Shown: positions 24,940 to 33,809 of the stretch, in pieces | Layout of the letters: each line of letters begins with the position of its first letter | Position numbering within the stretch: position 1 is the first letter of the stretch | Assembly: GCA_003158175.1 (NCBI GenBank) | Contig: PMHJ01000014.1 | Coordinates: forward strand, 134,739-181,135 | Direction of reading: 5' to 3' | Source: Candidatus Cybelea septentrionalis | Lineage (GTDB): Bacteria; Vulcanimicrobiota; Vulcanimicrobiia; Vulcanimicrobiales; Vulcanimicrobiaceae | Length of the DNA stretch: 46,397 nucleotides | Position numbers and translations under genes: made by a program | The notes under the pieces: generated by a model | What the model was told of the DNA's origin: nothing | The model's input: the letters and a program-made list of their open reading frames with translations, nothing else | Databases searched by the model: none

Positions 24940-25443
24940 CTAATGCGGCGTATAGCTGTCGATTATCGCCTGTATTCGCGCCGTTAGAGCGAGCCGGTAC
25001 TTATACGGGTTTGGTGCATTTGCCGGAAGTGCGCCGTCCCATGCTGCAACCTGGTCGTAAACACCCTTCCACTGCGGCCCGGCGAAGCCCGTGGCCATAC
25101 ACGCGAGCTCCATTGCGGCGCGCAAAGCCTGGGCGCCCGCCGGCGTTTTCGGCGGCGACTTCATTATCCAGATCGTCGCAACGCCCGATTTCGCGTCGAC
25201 GCCGGCGAAATGAACGATTGGGTCGTAAGTTGGCATATCGGAGGCGTCCTTGCCGACCAAGTCGATCGTAACATTTGGACTCGACTCTGCATCGTGGGTG
25301 GCCTTCAAGAGCGTGGCAACGTCGTGGGCGGTAAACTGGATATCCTTAGAGGATTGAGCTCCCGGCGAGGGGGTTGGCGATTGAGCAAAAGCTGGAGCCC
25401 CAAGGGCAATGCCAAGAGCCACCATTGCGACGATTGTCCTCAT
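24940..25443 (-). CDS. Secreted hypothetical protein
   Basis: 167 aa. Signal peptide with cleavage after APAFAQ. The mature part is predicted helical at the start (FTAHDVATLLKATHDAE) with a central beta-rich DPIVHFAGVDAKSGVATIWI and a helical end (YRLALTARIQAIIDSY). No family recognised. It is the last gene of the lipoprotein operon (10 nt after the previous stop) and is convergent with the SDR. Confidence 0.7.
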   Translation of the reverse strand: MRTIVAMVALGIALGAPAFAQSPTPSPGAQSSKDIQFTAHDVATLLKATHDAESSPNVTIDLVGKDASDMPTYDPIVHFAGVDAKSGVATIWIMKSPPKTPAGAQALRAAMELACMATGFAGPQWKGVYDQVAAWDGALPANAPNPYKYRLALTARIQAIIDSYTPH

Positions 25444-25453
25444 TATTCGAACT

Positions 25454-26437
25454 TCAGCGGGCTAAGCTCGCGGTGACGCCACCGGCACGCTGATCGTCGT
25501 ACATCTGGAAGATGTAGTCACCTCCGCGCGGGTAGTCCCAACCTGTCACACCGTCGTAGATAGCGACGACGAGTTGGTTCGCACGCTTGACCGATTTTGG
25601 GCCCCCGATTCGACCGAGCCAAAACGGACCGCCGCTTATTCCTGATTCCTCCGTGGTTGTGAATCCTTCTTGCGTGCCGCTCGATCCTTTAATCGTGTAC
25701 CAGACAAAGATGCTAGTCTCGCCAACCGAAAACTCTACGTCAAAATACGTGCCGTCCCAGCGTACGAAACCGGGGCCCGTCCACTGCCCGCTGTGGGACA
25801 AAGCGATCGCTTCGAACTTGCTGCTTCCATGCGGAAGCATGGCGAACTTCACCCCCGACGATTCGACGTCGCTGACGAGGAGATCTCCTCGCGCGTCGAA
25901 CGTTCCGGAAACGTACGTTGAGAAGCCCGTCACTTTATAGGTCTTTGGCGCGCCTTTTGCGTCGCTATAGATCGCGACATTTCCCAGCGTATATTCGCTC
26001 TTTCCGTACTGATTGACGACGGCGAGATTACCGGTGCTCGGATCGATGGCGCAATCGATAGGATAGGGGCTCGGATCGATGAGCGTCTTTACGGGGGTTG
26101 ACTTTCCGTGAGCGAACTCGAGAACGTCCGCAGCACCGTAGTTCGTTACGAATACGTCGCCGTTTGCGTCGGTGCACGAGCCGGCCGCATGCGTGAAGTC
26201 GTCGAGTTCGCCTACCTGATCATCCGTACCGTAATCGTAGACGCCCACATCCGCATACTCGGAAACGTAGAGCAGGTTCTTACCCGCCGCTGTAGGCGAC
26301 ATTCGCGATAGCCGGTGCGCCGCCCCATCAAGGCCGGCGGGAAGCGGCTGCGCGGGGGGCCCATTGCTGGCGCACCCGTGCAGCACGACACTAGCCGCGA
26401 AGGCAAGCGCGAAGGACGTAAAGCCTAAAAGTTTCAT
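25454..26437 (-). CDS. Beta-propeller lipoprotein, operon gene 4
   Basis: 327 aa. Lipobox ASVVLHGCAS. After a short linker the repeats begin NLLYVSEYADVGVYDYG. AGSCTDANGDVFVTNYGAADVLEFAHG and CAIDPSTGNLAVVNQYGKS are propeller blades of the NHL-like kind. The ATG overlaps the TGA of the upstream gene (ATGA). It ends GWDYPRGGDYIFQMY, the same Y-P-x-GG element seen in its neighbours. Ligand unknown; presumably displayed on the outer surface. Confidence 0.82.
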   Translation of the reverse strand: MKLLGFTSFALAFAASVVLHGCASNGPPAQPLPAGLDGAAHRLSRMSPTAAGKNLLYVSEYADVGVYDYGTDDQVGELDDFTHAAGSCTDANGDVFVTNYGAADVLEFAHGKSTPVKTLIDPSPYPIDCAIDPSTGNLAVVNQYGKSEYTLGNVAIYSDAKGAPKTYKVTGFSTYVSGTFDARGDLLVSDVESSGVKFAMLPHGSSKFEAIALSHSGQWTGPGFVRWDGTYFDVEFSVGETSIFVWYTIKGSSGTQEGFTTTEESGISGGPFWLGRIGGPKSVKRANQLVVAIYDGVTGWDYPRGGDYIFQMYDDQRAGGVTASLAR

Positions 26438-27456
26438 CGCGCGCGCTCCTGAGGCGCCGCGCTGAACGCGACCGCGTAGAAGTTGCTATAGAGAGGCGCC
26501 GTAATCTGCTTCGAAGCTTTTCCCCCGGCTGGATATGGCCAAAAGTAAAGCTCGCTCTCCGGTCCCGCGCTTCCGGGACCGGGACCGGCAATTACCTTCC
26601 CTCGAATCAAGAACCCGAGGTCGAGATACTCTCCTTGGTTGCGGTAGGTTTGCAGCTTCGTCGTCCCGATGATTTGCGCGCCTGACCCTTTTACGGTCGC
26701 TCGGTCGATGCTAATGGGGCCCTTCCCTCCTCCGACGACCGCGATCGCCAACGAACCGCCGTTCCATTGAAGGCTGCCAGGCGAAATGTTCTTATTGAGG
26801 TAGATGTGGAGAAGCGTGCTGCTGTTACGCACAAGCTCGTTGAGATAGTCGGTGTTGCCGTCGGCGAAGAGGTTGCCTTTGTCGTCGTACGCACAGTAAT
26901 CATAGTGCGTAATGCTGTCATCGTAATAATCTTCGGGCTCTCCCTGCCCCCTCTGATAGATCGCCATGTCCCCGCGGCTACGCGAAACATTGAAATCTTC
27001 AAAGTTCGCGATGGCTAGGTTTCCGGTCGCAGGATCCACCGCGCAACTCGAAGGCACGCCGCTCGCGATGATACTTTGGATTGGCTGCGTGCCACCGTGC
27101 GCGTATTTGTCGTAGAAGGCCTGGCCGTTCGTGGCCCAGGTCAGCACCCACACGTTGCCTTGTTTGTCGGCGCAAAGGCCTGCGAATACGTCTTCGTCGG
27201 GCTGGATAAAGCCAACGTCTTTCCCTTGCGGATACGAGTAAACGTCAACGCCCTGGTGGTACACGGCGCCCAGATCCGCCACATAGATGAGGTCCTGCCC
27301 GGAGGCTTCCTGCAGCATCGAGACGTGCGCTCGAGCGCGATGCGCCGCGAACGCTCCGGTTTGGCTTGGTTGAGATGCTCCCGCGCCGGGAATCTGGTTT
27401 CCGCACGCGCAAAATGTGCCGGCTACCGCGAGCAGCAGCAACGAACGCTTATTCAT
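26434..27456 (-). CDS. Beta-propeller lipoprotein, operon gene 3
   Basis: 340 aa. Signal peptide LLLAVAGTFCAC gives a lipobox-like end. Mature part opens QDLIYVADLGAVYHQGVDVYSYPQGK and continues with GLCADKQGNVWVLTW, YAHGGTQPIQSI and CAVDPATGNLAIANFEDF blades. It has the shared C-terminal YFWPYPAGGKASKQI element. Start overlaps the end of the upstream gene by 8 nt; its stop overlaps the next start by 4 nt. Confidence 0.82.
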   Translation of the reverse strand: MNKRSLLLLAVAGTFCACGNQIPGAGASQPSQTGAFAAHRARAHVSMLQEASGQDLIYVADLGAVYHQGVDVYSYPQGKDVGFIQPDEDVFAGLCADKQGNVWVLTWATNGQAFYDKYAHGGTQPIQSIIASGVPSSCAVDPATGNLAIANFEDFNVSRSRGDMAIYQRGQGEPEDYYDDSITHYDYCAYDDKGNLFADGNTDYLNELVRNSSTLLHIYLNKNISPGSLQWNGGSLAIAVVGGGKGPISIDRATVKGSGAQIIGTTKLQTYRNQGEYLDLGFLIRGKVIAGPGPGSAGPESELYFWPYPAGGKASKQITAPLYSNFYAVAFSAAPQERAR

Positions 27457-28399
27457 GGATTTTCCCTAGGCTGACCGTCTCGGCGACGGGCTTATCGATG
27501 CCTTTTGAGATCTCCGCGATAGCGTCTCCGCCGCTCGGATAGTTCCAGTAATCGATGCCCCCCTCGTAGGGTCCGACCACTTGGGTGCCTTGCTCCTTCG
27601 GATGGATATTATAGATCCAAACCGGGCCGGGCAGGCCGCTGAAGGTTTGCAACTGAGTCTCTCCGACGTAATAGCCCTGTCCGTCCGCAACGCTGACGCG
27701 GTAGAGATAGTAGGCGTCGACAACCCAATATCGTCCGTCCCATTGAATCCCGTTGACGTCCTGCCAGGTCCACGACGACTGAGGCCCGGGAAGGTTCACG
27801 TTGACCAGCTTGCTGCCGTTTTTAGGAAGCCACGCGAAATACGAGTCGCGGCCATCGGCCTGGCCGTTCGAGGCCAGCAGGTTGCCGCTCCCGTCGTAGG
27901 CGCAGGCTTGAAAGTCTTTGATCGTCGAGTCGGTGTAGAGCTTCGGCGTTCCGCTCGCGTGGGCATAGACGGCGAGGTTGCCACGGCTGGAGCTACCGGC
28001 TTCGTTCGCTACCGCGAGCGCGCCGGTGGCGGGGTTGACGGAGCACGCGTACGGCGCATAGGGCGCGTCGTCGAGCGTGGCGATCGGCTCTTTACCCGCA
28101 TGCGCGTATTCAAACACTCGTTGCGCGCCGGCGTCGGTGATGAACACGTCGCCGCGAGCGTCGGAACATTCGCCCTCAGGCTGCGTGAAGCCAGTGAGCG
28201 TGTTGACGAGCGTCTTCTGCCAATATGTGTAGACCGTCACCTCCGCGTTGCCGTCGGAGATGTAGAGCAGGTCGACCTTCTTCGCAATTGAATCCGGCAC
28301 GACGCTTTGAGAAGTTCGCGCCGGTCCTATGACGTCTGGAGGCCCGGTGCTGCAGCCGGCCGCTGCGAGCGCGACGCAAAGAACGAGGGTTCTCATCAT
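27449..28399 (-). CDS. Beta-propeller lipoprotein, operon gene 2
   Basis: 316 aa. Lipobox LCVALAAAGCS. Blades: DLLYISDGNAEVTVYTYWQK, GFTQPEGECSDARGDVFITD, RVFEYAHAGKEPIATL, CSVNPATGALAVANEAG, and terminal DYWNYPSGGDAIAEI. Two adjacent Met codons (28399 and 28396) are possible starts; the first forms an ATGA overlap with the upstream gene. Close relative of its neighbours; function unknown. Confidence 0.82.
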   Translation of the reverse strand: MMRTLVLCVALAAAGCSTGPPDVIGPARTSQSVVPDSIAKKVDLLYISDGNAEVTVYTYWQKTLVNTLTGFTQPEGECSDARGDVFITDAGAQRVFEYAHAGKEPIATLDDAPYAPYACSVNPATGALAVANEAGSSSRGNLAVYAHASGTPKLYTDSTIKDFQACAYDGSGNLLASNGQADGRDSYFAWLPKNGSKLVNVNLPGPQSSWTWQDVNGIQWDGRYWVVDAYYLYRVSVADGQGYYVGETQLQTFSGLPGPVWIYNIHPKEQGTQVVGPYEGGIDYWNYPSGGDAIAEISKGIDKPVAETVSLGKIHE

Positions 28400-29403
28400 G
28401 GCGAATCCCGCATGGGTCGAACGCTGATAGCAGCACCGAACGGCTGGGAGACATTGTGCGCGTTCTCAGAGTGCGGCTTTCCGCCCACGGGGTACGGCCA
28501 CACGTAGGTCGCGCTCGACCCGGATCCGCAGAAGTCGAAGTCCGATCCGACGATCGACCTGTTCCAGAGGACGCCTTGAATCATGTCGCAGACTTGGCGC
28601 CCCTCGGCGTTCTCGAGGTTCGTTTGTCCGCTGATGGTCGCGCCGTTCTTCGCGATCGTCATGCGGTAGACGCAACTCGCACTCAGGTTACTGCAGTTCT
28701 GATCGCCGACGACGAGGTCGTTCGCCGACGCGTCCCACTCCACCATTCCGGGCGTATGAAGCTTAGCGCCCGACACTTTCACGGTCTTTGCTTGGGTCGC
28801 GTTTGCCGCCAACTCGGAGAGTATGAACTTGCGGTCCGTGCCAACTCCATCGAAGAACAGGTTGCCTGCGCCGTCGTAGCCGCCGAACTCGTAATTGAAC
28901 AGCTTTGGATTGTAGTAGAGGTTTGGCACGCCGCTCCCGTGATGGTAGACGAGCACGGCGCCGCCCTGGCTGTTACTTCCAAGGAAGTTCATGACGGCGA
29001 GGTTTCCGGTTTTAGGATCCCACGCGCAGCCGATGGGGGCACCGACCGCGTCGCTCAATTGTTTCACGAGCTTCCCGGAATGCTCGAGCTCGTAGATCGT
29101 CTTCGCCGCGCCGTCGGTCACCCAGACATCGCCCTTATCATCGGAGCACTCGCCCTGCGGCTGTGTGAAGCCTGTTGCAATTTCGATGAGCTTGAGCCGC
29201 GGAAGCGTGTAAATGAAGACTTGTGCGCTTCCCGGGTCGGAGATGAAGACCCAGGCGTTCGTTATTTTTATCGCCGGCCCGGCGGCTGCGGCCGACACGG
29301 TTTGTGTCGCGGGATTGGGTTGCAATCCGCGGCACCCGGCCGCTAGAAATGCAGCAACGACGCCCATGCTAAGGGCGAAACGAGCGGCGCCTTGGTGCTT
29401 CAT
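28396..29403 (-). CDS. Beta-propeller lipoprotein, operon gene 1
   Basis: 335 aa. Lipobox VVAAFLAAGCRG. Blades: NAWVFISDPGSAQVFIYTLP, GFTQPQGECSDDKGDVWVTD, IYELEHSGKLVKQL, CAWDPKTGNLAVMNFLGSN, end TYVWPYPVGGKPHSE. The ATG at 29403 is chosen because a GGAGGAGG stretch lies just upstream and the signal peptide starts there; the frame is open for 58 more codons upstream. It heads the operon and is divergent from the GloVer gene at 29551. Confidence 0.82.
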   Translation of the reverse strand: MKHQGAARFALSMGVVAAFLAAGCRGLQPNPATQTVSAAAAGPAIKITNAWVFISDPGSAQVFIYTLPRLKLIEIATGFTQPQGECSDDKGDVWVTDGAAKTIYELEHSGKLVKQLSDAVGAPIGCAWDPKTGNLAVMNFLGSNSQGGAVLVYHHGSGVPNLYYNPKLFNYEFGGYDGAGNLFFDGVGTDRKFILSELAANATQAKTVKVSGAKLHTPGMVEWDASANDLVVGDQNCSNLSASCVYRMTIAKNGATISGQTNLENAEGRQVCDMIQGVLWNRSIVGSDFDFCGSGSSATYVWPYPVGGKPHSENAHNVSQPFGAAISVRPMRDSP

Positions 29404-29550
29404 GCTTCCTCCTCCAGCTGCAACGATCGTGCGATAGCCGTTCGCTGTTCGCGAGCTAATCCATCGCCCGCGCGTCGAGCCGAGGCGCCCGAGCAGGCTG
29501 CGCCGAACAGCCCAGCTGCCTATCCGTTCAGGCTTCAGGAGGCAGGGAAG

Positions 29551-30831
29551 ATGAATACCTTCGTTTTCGGCCGCCACGCATTAGCTTGCTGCGCAGCTGC
29601 CACAATAATGACGGGCTGCGGAAGCAACGATGTCACCCAGATCGGGAATTCAACCGCGCGCCCCGCGAGCGCGATCGAAACAGTTCTGTATTCCTTTGCG
29701 GGTGGTAATGATGGTCAATATCCGGCCGCTGCGCCGATTTCGGTCGGCGGCGACTTTTACGGCACGACGGCTATTGGCGGCAACGGCGGGTGCCGCGCCG
29801 TTGACGGTTGTGGAACCCTCTATAAACTGAACGCGTCAGGCCACGAGAGCATCCTCCATGTTTTCAAAGGTGGCACCGATGGAGAAGCCCCAAACGGCTT
29901 AATCGACGTGGGCGGCGACCTTGTCGGCACTACGACTTACGGCGGCACGACGGGGTGTAAGTCAGAGCACACGTCGGGATGTGGTACGGTATTTGAACTA
30001 ACGCCATCGGGCAAAGAGCGTGTGCTCTATCGTTTTCCCGGTGATGCCCAAGGAGCGCTCCCCGATTCTCACCTTACGCTCTTCAAGGGCGAACTCTATG
30101 GTGAAGCGTCAGCCGGCGGCATCGGAAGGTGTTATTTCGCCGACCATCCCGGCTGCGGAATGATCTTCAAAATGAGCCCGTCCGGTCACGTGAGCATTAT
30201 TTACACCTTCAAAGGCGGTAAAGACCCTGGCACTCCGGACGGCGGCCTCGTGTGGTACAAGGGTTATTTCTACGGCGCGACAATCGCTGGTGGCAGCCAC
30301 GCGTGCTATTTTAGTTACGGTTGCGGGACCGCGTTTAAGATAAGTCCATCTGGAAGTGAGACGACCCTCCACAAGTTTACCGGCTATCGGGGCGACGGCG
30401 CCCTCCCGGAAGGACTAACCATTATGGACGGGGTTCTGTACGGCACGACGGACTCCGGCGGCAAATACAACTGCGGCCTAACGTATTACTTACATTGCGG
30501 AGCTGCCTTCAAGTTGACGTTGTCTGGCCAGGAGCGAATCGTCTACAACTTCAAAGGCATTGGGGACGGTTCGTTCCCAAACCAGCTCGTTGCAATCGGT
30601 GGGTATTTTTATGGCACAACGCAGAGCGGGGGCGAGGGAGGCAGTTGCAGATGTGGAGCCGTCTTCAAGTTGACTCCATCCGGCCAAGAAACGATTCTTT
30701 ATAGCTTCAAAGGCGGCGATGATGGCTCTGTCGCAAGCTCTGCGCTAATCAACGTGGGTGGTACGTTGTACGGAACGACCGGCGGCGGTGGCACTCACGG
30801 TGACGGCACGGTTTTCGCCGTTGCTCCTTAA
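29551..30831 (+). CDS. GloVer tandem-repeat lipoprotein with Cys pairs
   Basis: 426 aa. Signal peptide with lipobox ATIMTGCGS. About eight repeats of F-YGTT-x3-GG-x5-C-x-GTVFKL-x2-SG-x-E-x2-LY-x-FKGG-x-DG. Unlike the GloVer protein at 4614, most repeats carry a pair of cysteines (for example CRAVDGCGTLYKL, CKSEHTSGCGTVFEL, CYFSYGCGTAFKI), which could form one disulfide per repeat. AGGAGG lies 8 nt before ATG. Family TIGR03803-like; role unknown. Confidence 0.9.
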   Translation: MNTFVFGRHALACCAAATIMTGCGSNDVTQIGNSTARPASAIETVLYSFAGGNDGQYPAAAPISVGGDFYGTTAIGGNGGCRAVDGCGTLYKLNASGHESILHVFKGGTDGEAPNGLIDVGGDLVGTTTYGGTTGCKSEHTSGCGTVFELTPSGKERVLYRFPGDAQGALPDSHLTLFKGELYGEASAGGIGRCYFADHPGCGMIFKMSPSGHVSIIYTFKGGKDPGTPDGGLVWYKGYFYGATIAGGSHACYFSYGCGTAFKISPSGSETTLHKFTGYRGDGALPEGLTIMDGVLYGTTDSGGKYNCGLTYYLHCGAAFKLTLSGQERIVYNFKGIGDGSFPNQLVAIGGYFYGTTQSGGEGGSCRCGAVFKLTPSGQETILYSFKGGDDGSVASSALINVGGTLYGTTGGGGTHGDGTVFAVAP

Positions 30832-30855
30832 ACGCGTGTTATAGAGTGTGATGCT

Positions 30856-31821
30856 GTGAAAGCCGCTATCGTAAAGGCCCCAGACGTTGCCCCCGAATAT
30901 GGCGACTTCGCCGAACCGGTCGTTGATGAGGGCTACGAACTCGTCGAGTTGGTGGCGGCGGGAATTCATAATGTCGTGCGCTCACTTGCAGCTGGGCGTC
31001 ACTACGGTAGCCCCGGCAAGTGGCCGCAAATCCCCGGCGTCGACGCCGTAGCGCGCACCCCCGCCGGTGACCCTATCTTTACGGGGTTTATCCAACCGCC
31101 GTACGGTACGCTCGCAGAACGAATGGCAGTGCCAACGGCAATACGCGTTCCTCTGCCCCCCGGCGCGGACCCGGTGCACGTCGCCGGTGGACTGAACCCC
31201 GGTCTCTCATCCTGGTTGCCGCTGAACGCCCGCGCTGCAGAGGTCGGCGAACTCGGCACCGTGCTCATCCTCGGCGTGACCGGAATGGCGGGATCGCTCG
31301 CCGTTCAACATGCACGAATACTCGGCGCAACCCGGGTCGTCGGCCTCGGGCGAAGCCTGGAACGTCTCCAGCACGCCGCAAAACTCGGGGCAAAAACCGT
31401 CGCGCTGACGGGTGAACGGGATGCCGACGCCGCGGCACTCGTCGATGCGCTCGACGGTACCGCACCAAGCATCGTCCTCGACTTTCTCTGGGCGGCCGGC
31501 GCCGAAACCGCATTCGCAGCTTTGGGCAGGCGCGGGTTCGAGGAAGACTCCGCAAACATTGCCTACGTGCAAATCGGCGCTATGGCCGGTCCCGAAGCAG
31601 CTGTGCCTGCGGCACTCTTACGAAGCCGGCACATCCGTATCTCTGGAAGCGGCGCCGGCTCCGCATCGATCGCCGACGTCATGGCCCAAATCCCGGTTTA
31701 CATACAGCTCATCGCCGATCATAAGGTCGAAGTTCCAACGCGAACGTATCCGCTCTCGTCGATCTCCGAAGCCTGGGCCGCGCCGGCAAGCGGCACGAGA
31801 ACCGTAATCGTCCCCGGATAA
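30856..31821 (+). CDS. MDR-family quinone oxidoreductase-like protein
   Basis: 321 aa, GTG start. GroES-like N-terminus (LVAAGIHNVVRSLAAGRHYG, PQIPGVDAVART) followed by a Rossmann domain (VLILGVTGMAGSLAVQHARI, LGATRVVGLGRSLERLQHA). No zinc-binding cysteine set. The C-terminus ISEAWAAPASGTRTVIVPG is typical. NADPH-dependent reduction of a carbonyl, enone or quinone is likely; substrate unknown. Transcribed in the same direction as the GloVer gene, 24 nt after it. Confidence 0.85.
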   Translation: MKAAIVKAPDVAPEYGDFAEPVVDEGYELVELVAAGIHNVVRSLAAGRHYGSPGKWPQIPGVDAVARTPAGDPIFTGFIQPPYGTLAERMAVPTAIRVPLPPGADPVHVAGGLNPGLSSWLPLNARAAEVGELGTVLILGVTGMAGSLAVQHARILGATRVVGLGRSLERLQHAAKLGAKTVALTGERDADAAALVDALDGTAPSIVLDFLWAAGAETAFAALGRRGFEEDSANIAYVQIGAMAGPEAAVPAALLRSRHIRISGSGAGSASIADVMAQIPVYIQLIADHKVEVPTRTYPLSSISEAWAAPASGTRTVIVPG

Positions 31822-31909
31822 GTTGCCTGTAGATTCATCTTTTTGGTCGTCACAATGCTCCGGGGCCGCGTGTTTAACGTGTACGCTGCTGAAAACGGAG
31901 GTACCGACC

Positions 31910-32605
31910 GTGGTTCTTTTTCGATTGCGTCGAGCGATCGTGCTGCTCCTCGCCGCTACGGCGTTGCCGTTTGCGGCGCGAGCCGCCATCAGCGAAGGAT
32001 TGCCAACGAGGGGCCCAATCGCTCCATACCTCATGCCCGATCGTCAAGCTGAAGTTGCCTTGGCGCGGAGCGCCGCTCCGCCATCGATCGCTGCGAACGC
32101 CGAGGTGCTTGTGCTTACTTCCCGCGGCTTCGAGACGGCGGTGAAAGGGACGAACGGCTTCGTATGTCTCGTCGAACGTTCTTGGGCTGCGCCATTTAAC
32201 GATACCGAGTTTTGGAATCCGAAAGAGCGCGGGCCCGATTGTTACAATCCTCCCGCAGCGCGTACGGAGATACCGCAGCTGCTTGCGGAGGCGCAATGGG
32301 CTCTGGCCGGGCTCAGTAAGCAACAAATGGCGGAAAGAACGAAAGCTGCCTTCGCCGATCATAGCTTTATGCCACCGGAGCCAGGTGCATTTGGCCTTAT
32401 GCTCTCGAAGCAGGGGTATCTTAACCATGCCCGCGGACCATGGTATCCACACATGATGTTTTTCATTCCGCGAGATCAAGTCGCGAGTTGGGGCGCCAAC
32501 GTAGACAATTCGCCGACTCAGTCCGTCGATCGCGGTCCGTATCTATCGACGCTGGTTATGGTACCGGTGATCACGTGGTCCGACGGATCGCCCGGGCCGC
32601 ACTAG
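31910..32605 (+). CDS. Secreted hypothetical protein
   Basis: About 231 aa. A signal peptide (VLLLAATALPFAARA) follows GTG 31910, which has GGAGG 8 nt upstream (31897-31901); the longer frame from 31823 lacks a signal. The mature part has NAEVLVLTSRGFETAVKGTN, FVCLVERSWAAPFNDTEFWNP and GPWYPHMMFFIPRDQVASWG. I have a vague memory of similar hypothetical proteins in Gemmatimonadota and Acidobacteriota, but no named domain. Two or three cysteines. Converges with the hydrolase at 32621. Confidence 0.7.
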   Translation: MVLFRLRRAIVLLLAATALPFAARAAISEGLPTRGPIAPYLMPDRQAEVALARSAAPPSIAANAEVLVLTSRGFETAVKGTNGFVCLVERSWAAPFNDTEFWNPKERGPDCYNPPAARTEIPQLLAEAQWALAGLSKQQMAERTKAAFADHSFMPPEPGAFGLMLSKQGYLNHARGPWYPHMMFFIPRDQVASWGANVDNSPTQSVDRGPYLSTLVMVPVITWSDGSPGPH

Positions 32606-32620
32606 AAGCCGCTGAGCGGC

Positions 32621-33808
32621 CTACGTCGGCAGGTTCGCAACGAAGGTGTCGATATCGCGAAGAACTTCGTCCTTATTCGACAGGTAGACGAAGTGGTTGG
32701 CACGGGGAATGACGATGACTTGAGCCTTAGGCTGACCTTTCTTGAACGCCGCGATCTGCTTTGTCGTGAACGCATTATCTGCCGCTATGAAGGCCGCCGA
32801 CAATCCGGGACGGGGCTGGTCGCTATGCGGATTGGCGAAGATCGCAAGGATCGGCAGGTCGATTGGCGTCGTGAAGTGCCCTGGGTTGTTATCAATCGTA
32901 ACGTCAATCGGCGACTCTTTCGGAAAACCGGGCGGTGGACTGGGTGGCGCCGGCGTGGGAACGCCCCCGTCATATGCCTCATCGTAGGCAGCATCTAAAT
33001 AGATAAGCGCGGCGGCTTTCTGTGGCGCCTGCGTTCCGATGTAGCTGAGTTCTTCGCCGGCGAGTGAGTGACCGACGAGAATCGGCTTAACAATCTGCAG
33101 CTTGTCGAGGATCACGAGGACGTCTTGGCCGAGCTGCTCGGCGCTGTAGTTCTGGGCGGTTGCAGCTGGTTTACTTGAATTCCCGTAGCCGCGACGTGTG
33201 ATCGAGTACACGTGATATTTCGCCAGGAGATCGGGAATGATCGGCCACCAACCACGGGCCGTGACTCCTTGACCGGCGAGTAGCACCATGGGCCGCCCGC
33301 TGCCGCCCCAGTCAAGGACTTCGTCTTTGACGCCGCCCGCAACGTCGATGTAGAGGTCACGCGTCGGCTGCAGCCCGTGCAGCGTCACCGGCGGCGTTCG
33401 GTGATACACCATCGGTACCTCGAGCACGCCGGGCAAGCCCCACGAGCCGCTAAGGGATTTCCCATCGCTGGAAAGCGTAGCCTGATAGGTGCGATGGTAG
33501 TTGAGCCAAGGATCGCTATTCATATCGAACGCCATCGTGATTGTCGATCCAGCGATCTTGACGTTGCGCGTTGCTATGGGAACTTCGCTCTCCTGGGTGC
33601 TGTAAATCTTCACATCGTAGGCGCTCCCCGCCTTGGTGATGCGCATGACCCGAGGTAGCTTGCCGATACCGGGCACGATTATCGTTCCTTGCCAGGTGCC
33701 GCTGATATCGGGCGCCGGCGCAGAGGCGGCGAGAAGCGCGAGAGCGAGCAGCGCGGTGATGTAACGCAAAATAATACTCCCTACCCCGGAAAACGCCGAA
33801 CACCCCAT
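32621..33808 (-). CDS. Secreted alpha/beta hydrolase with N-terminal beta domain
   Basis: 395 aa. Signal peptide RYITALLALALLAASA, then a beta-rich domain of about 110 residues (DISGTWQGTIIVPGIGKLPR) before an alpha/beta-hydrolase core: VLLAGQGVTARGWWP, nucleophile elbow VGHSLAGEE and a C-terminal ANHFVYLSN His. Likely an esterase. ATG at 33808 lies 1 nt after the TGA of the phosphoesterase upstream, suggesting coupling; a TTG at 33769 with AGGGAG 6 nt upstream would give a shorter, cleaner signal peptide and is a serious alternative. Confidence 0.85.
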   Translation of the reverse strand: MGCSAFSGVGSIILRYITALLALALLAASAPAPDISGTWQGTIIVPGIGKLPRVMRITKAGSAYDVKIYSTQESEVPIATRNVKIAGSTITMAFDMNSDPWLNYHRTYQATLSSDGKSLSGSWGLPGVLEVPMVYHRTPPVTLHGLQPTRDLYIDVAGGVKDEVLDWGGSGRPMVLLAGQGVTARGWWPIIPDLLAKYHVYSITRRGYGNSSKPAATAQNYSAEQLGQDVLVILDKLQIVKPILVGHSLAGEELSYIGTQAPQKAAALIYLDAAYDEAYDGGVPTPAPPSPPPGFPKESPIDVTIDNNPGHFTTPIDLPILAIFANPHSDQPRPGLSAAFIAADNAFTTKQIAAFKKGQPKAQVIVIPRANHFVYLSNKDEVLRDIDTFVANLPT

Positions 33809-33809
33809 A

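Noticed and set aside
27581-29346. Long plus-strand frames antisense to the propeller operon (236 and 296 aa)
   Set aside because: Val/Arg-rich mirror translations of propeller genes; no recognisable domain and no independent start context.
32608-32620. GCCGCT/AGCGGC hairpin between convergent stops
   Set aside because: Stem is too short with an impossibly small loop and no T-run; not a credible terminator.
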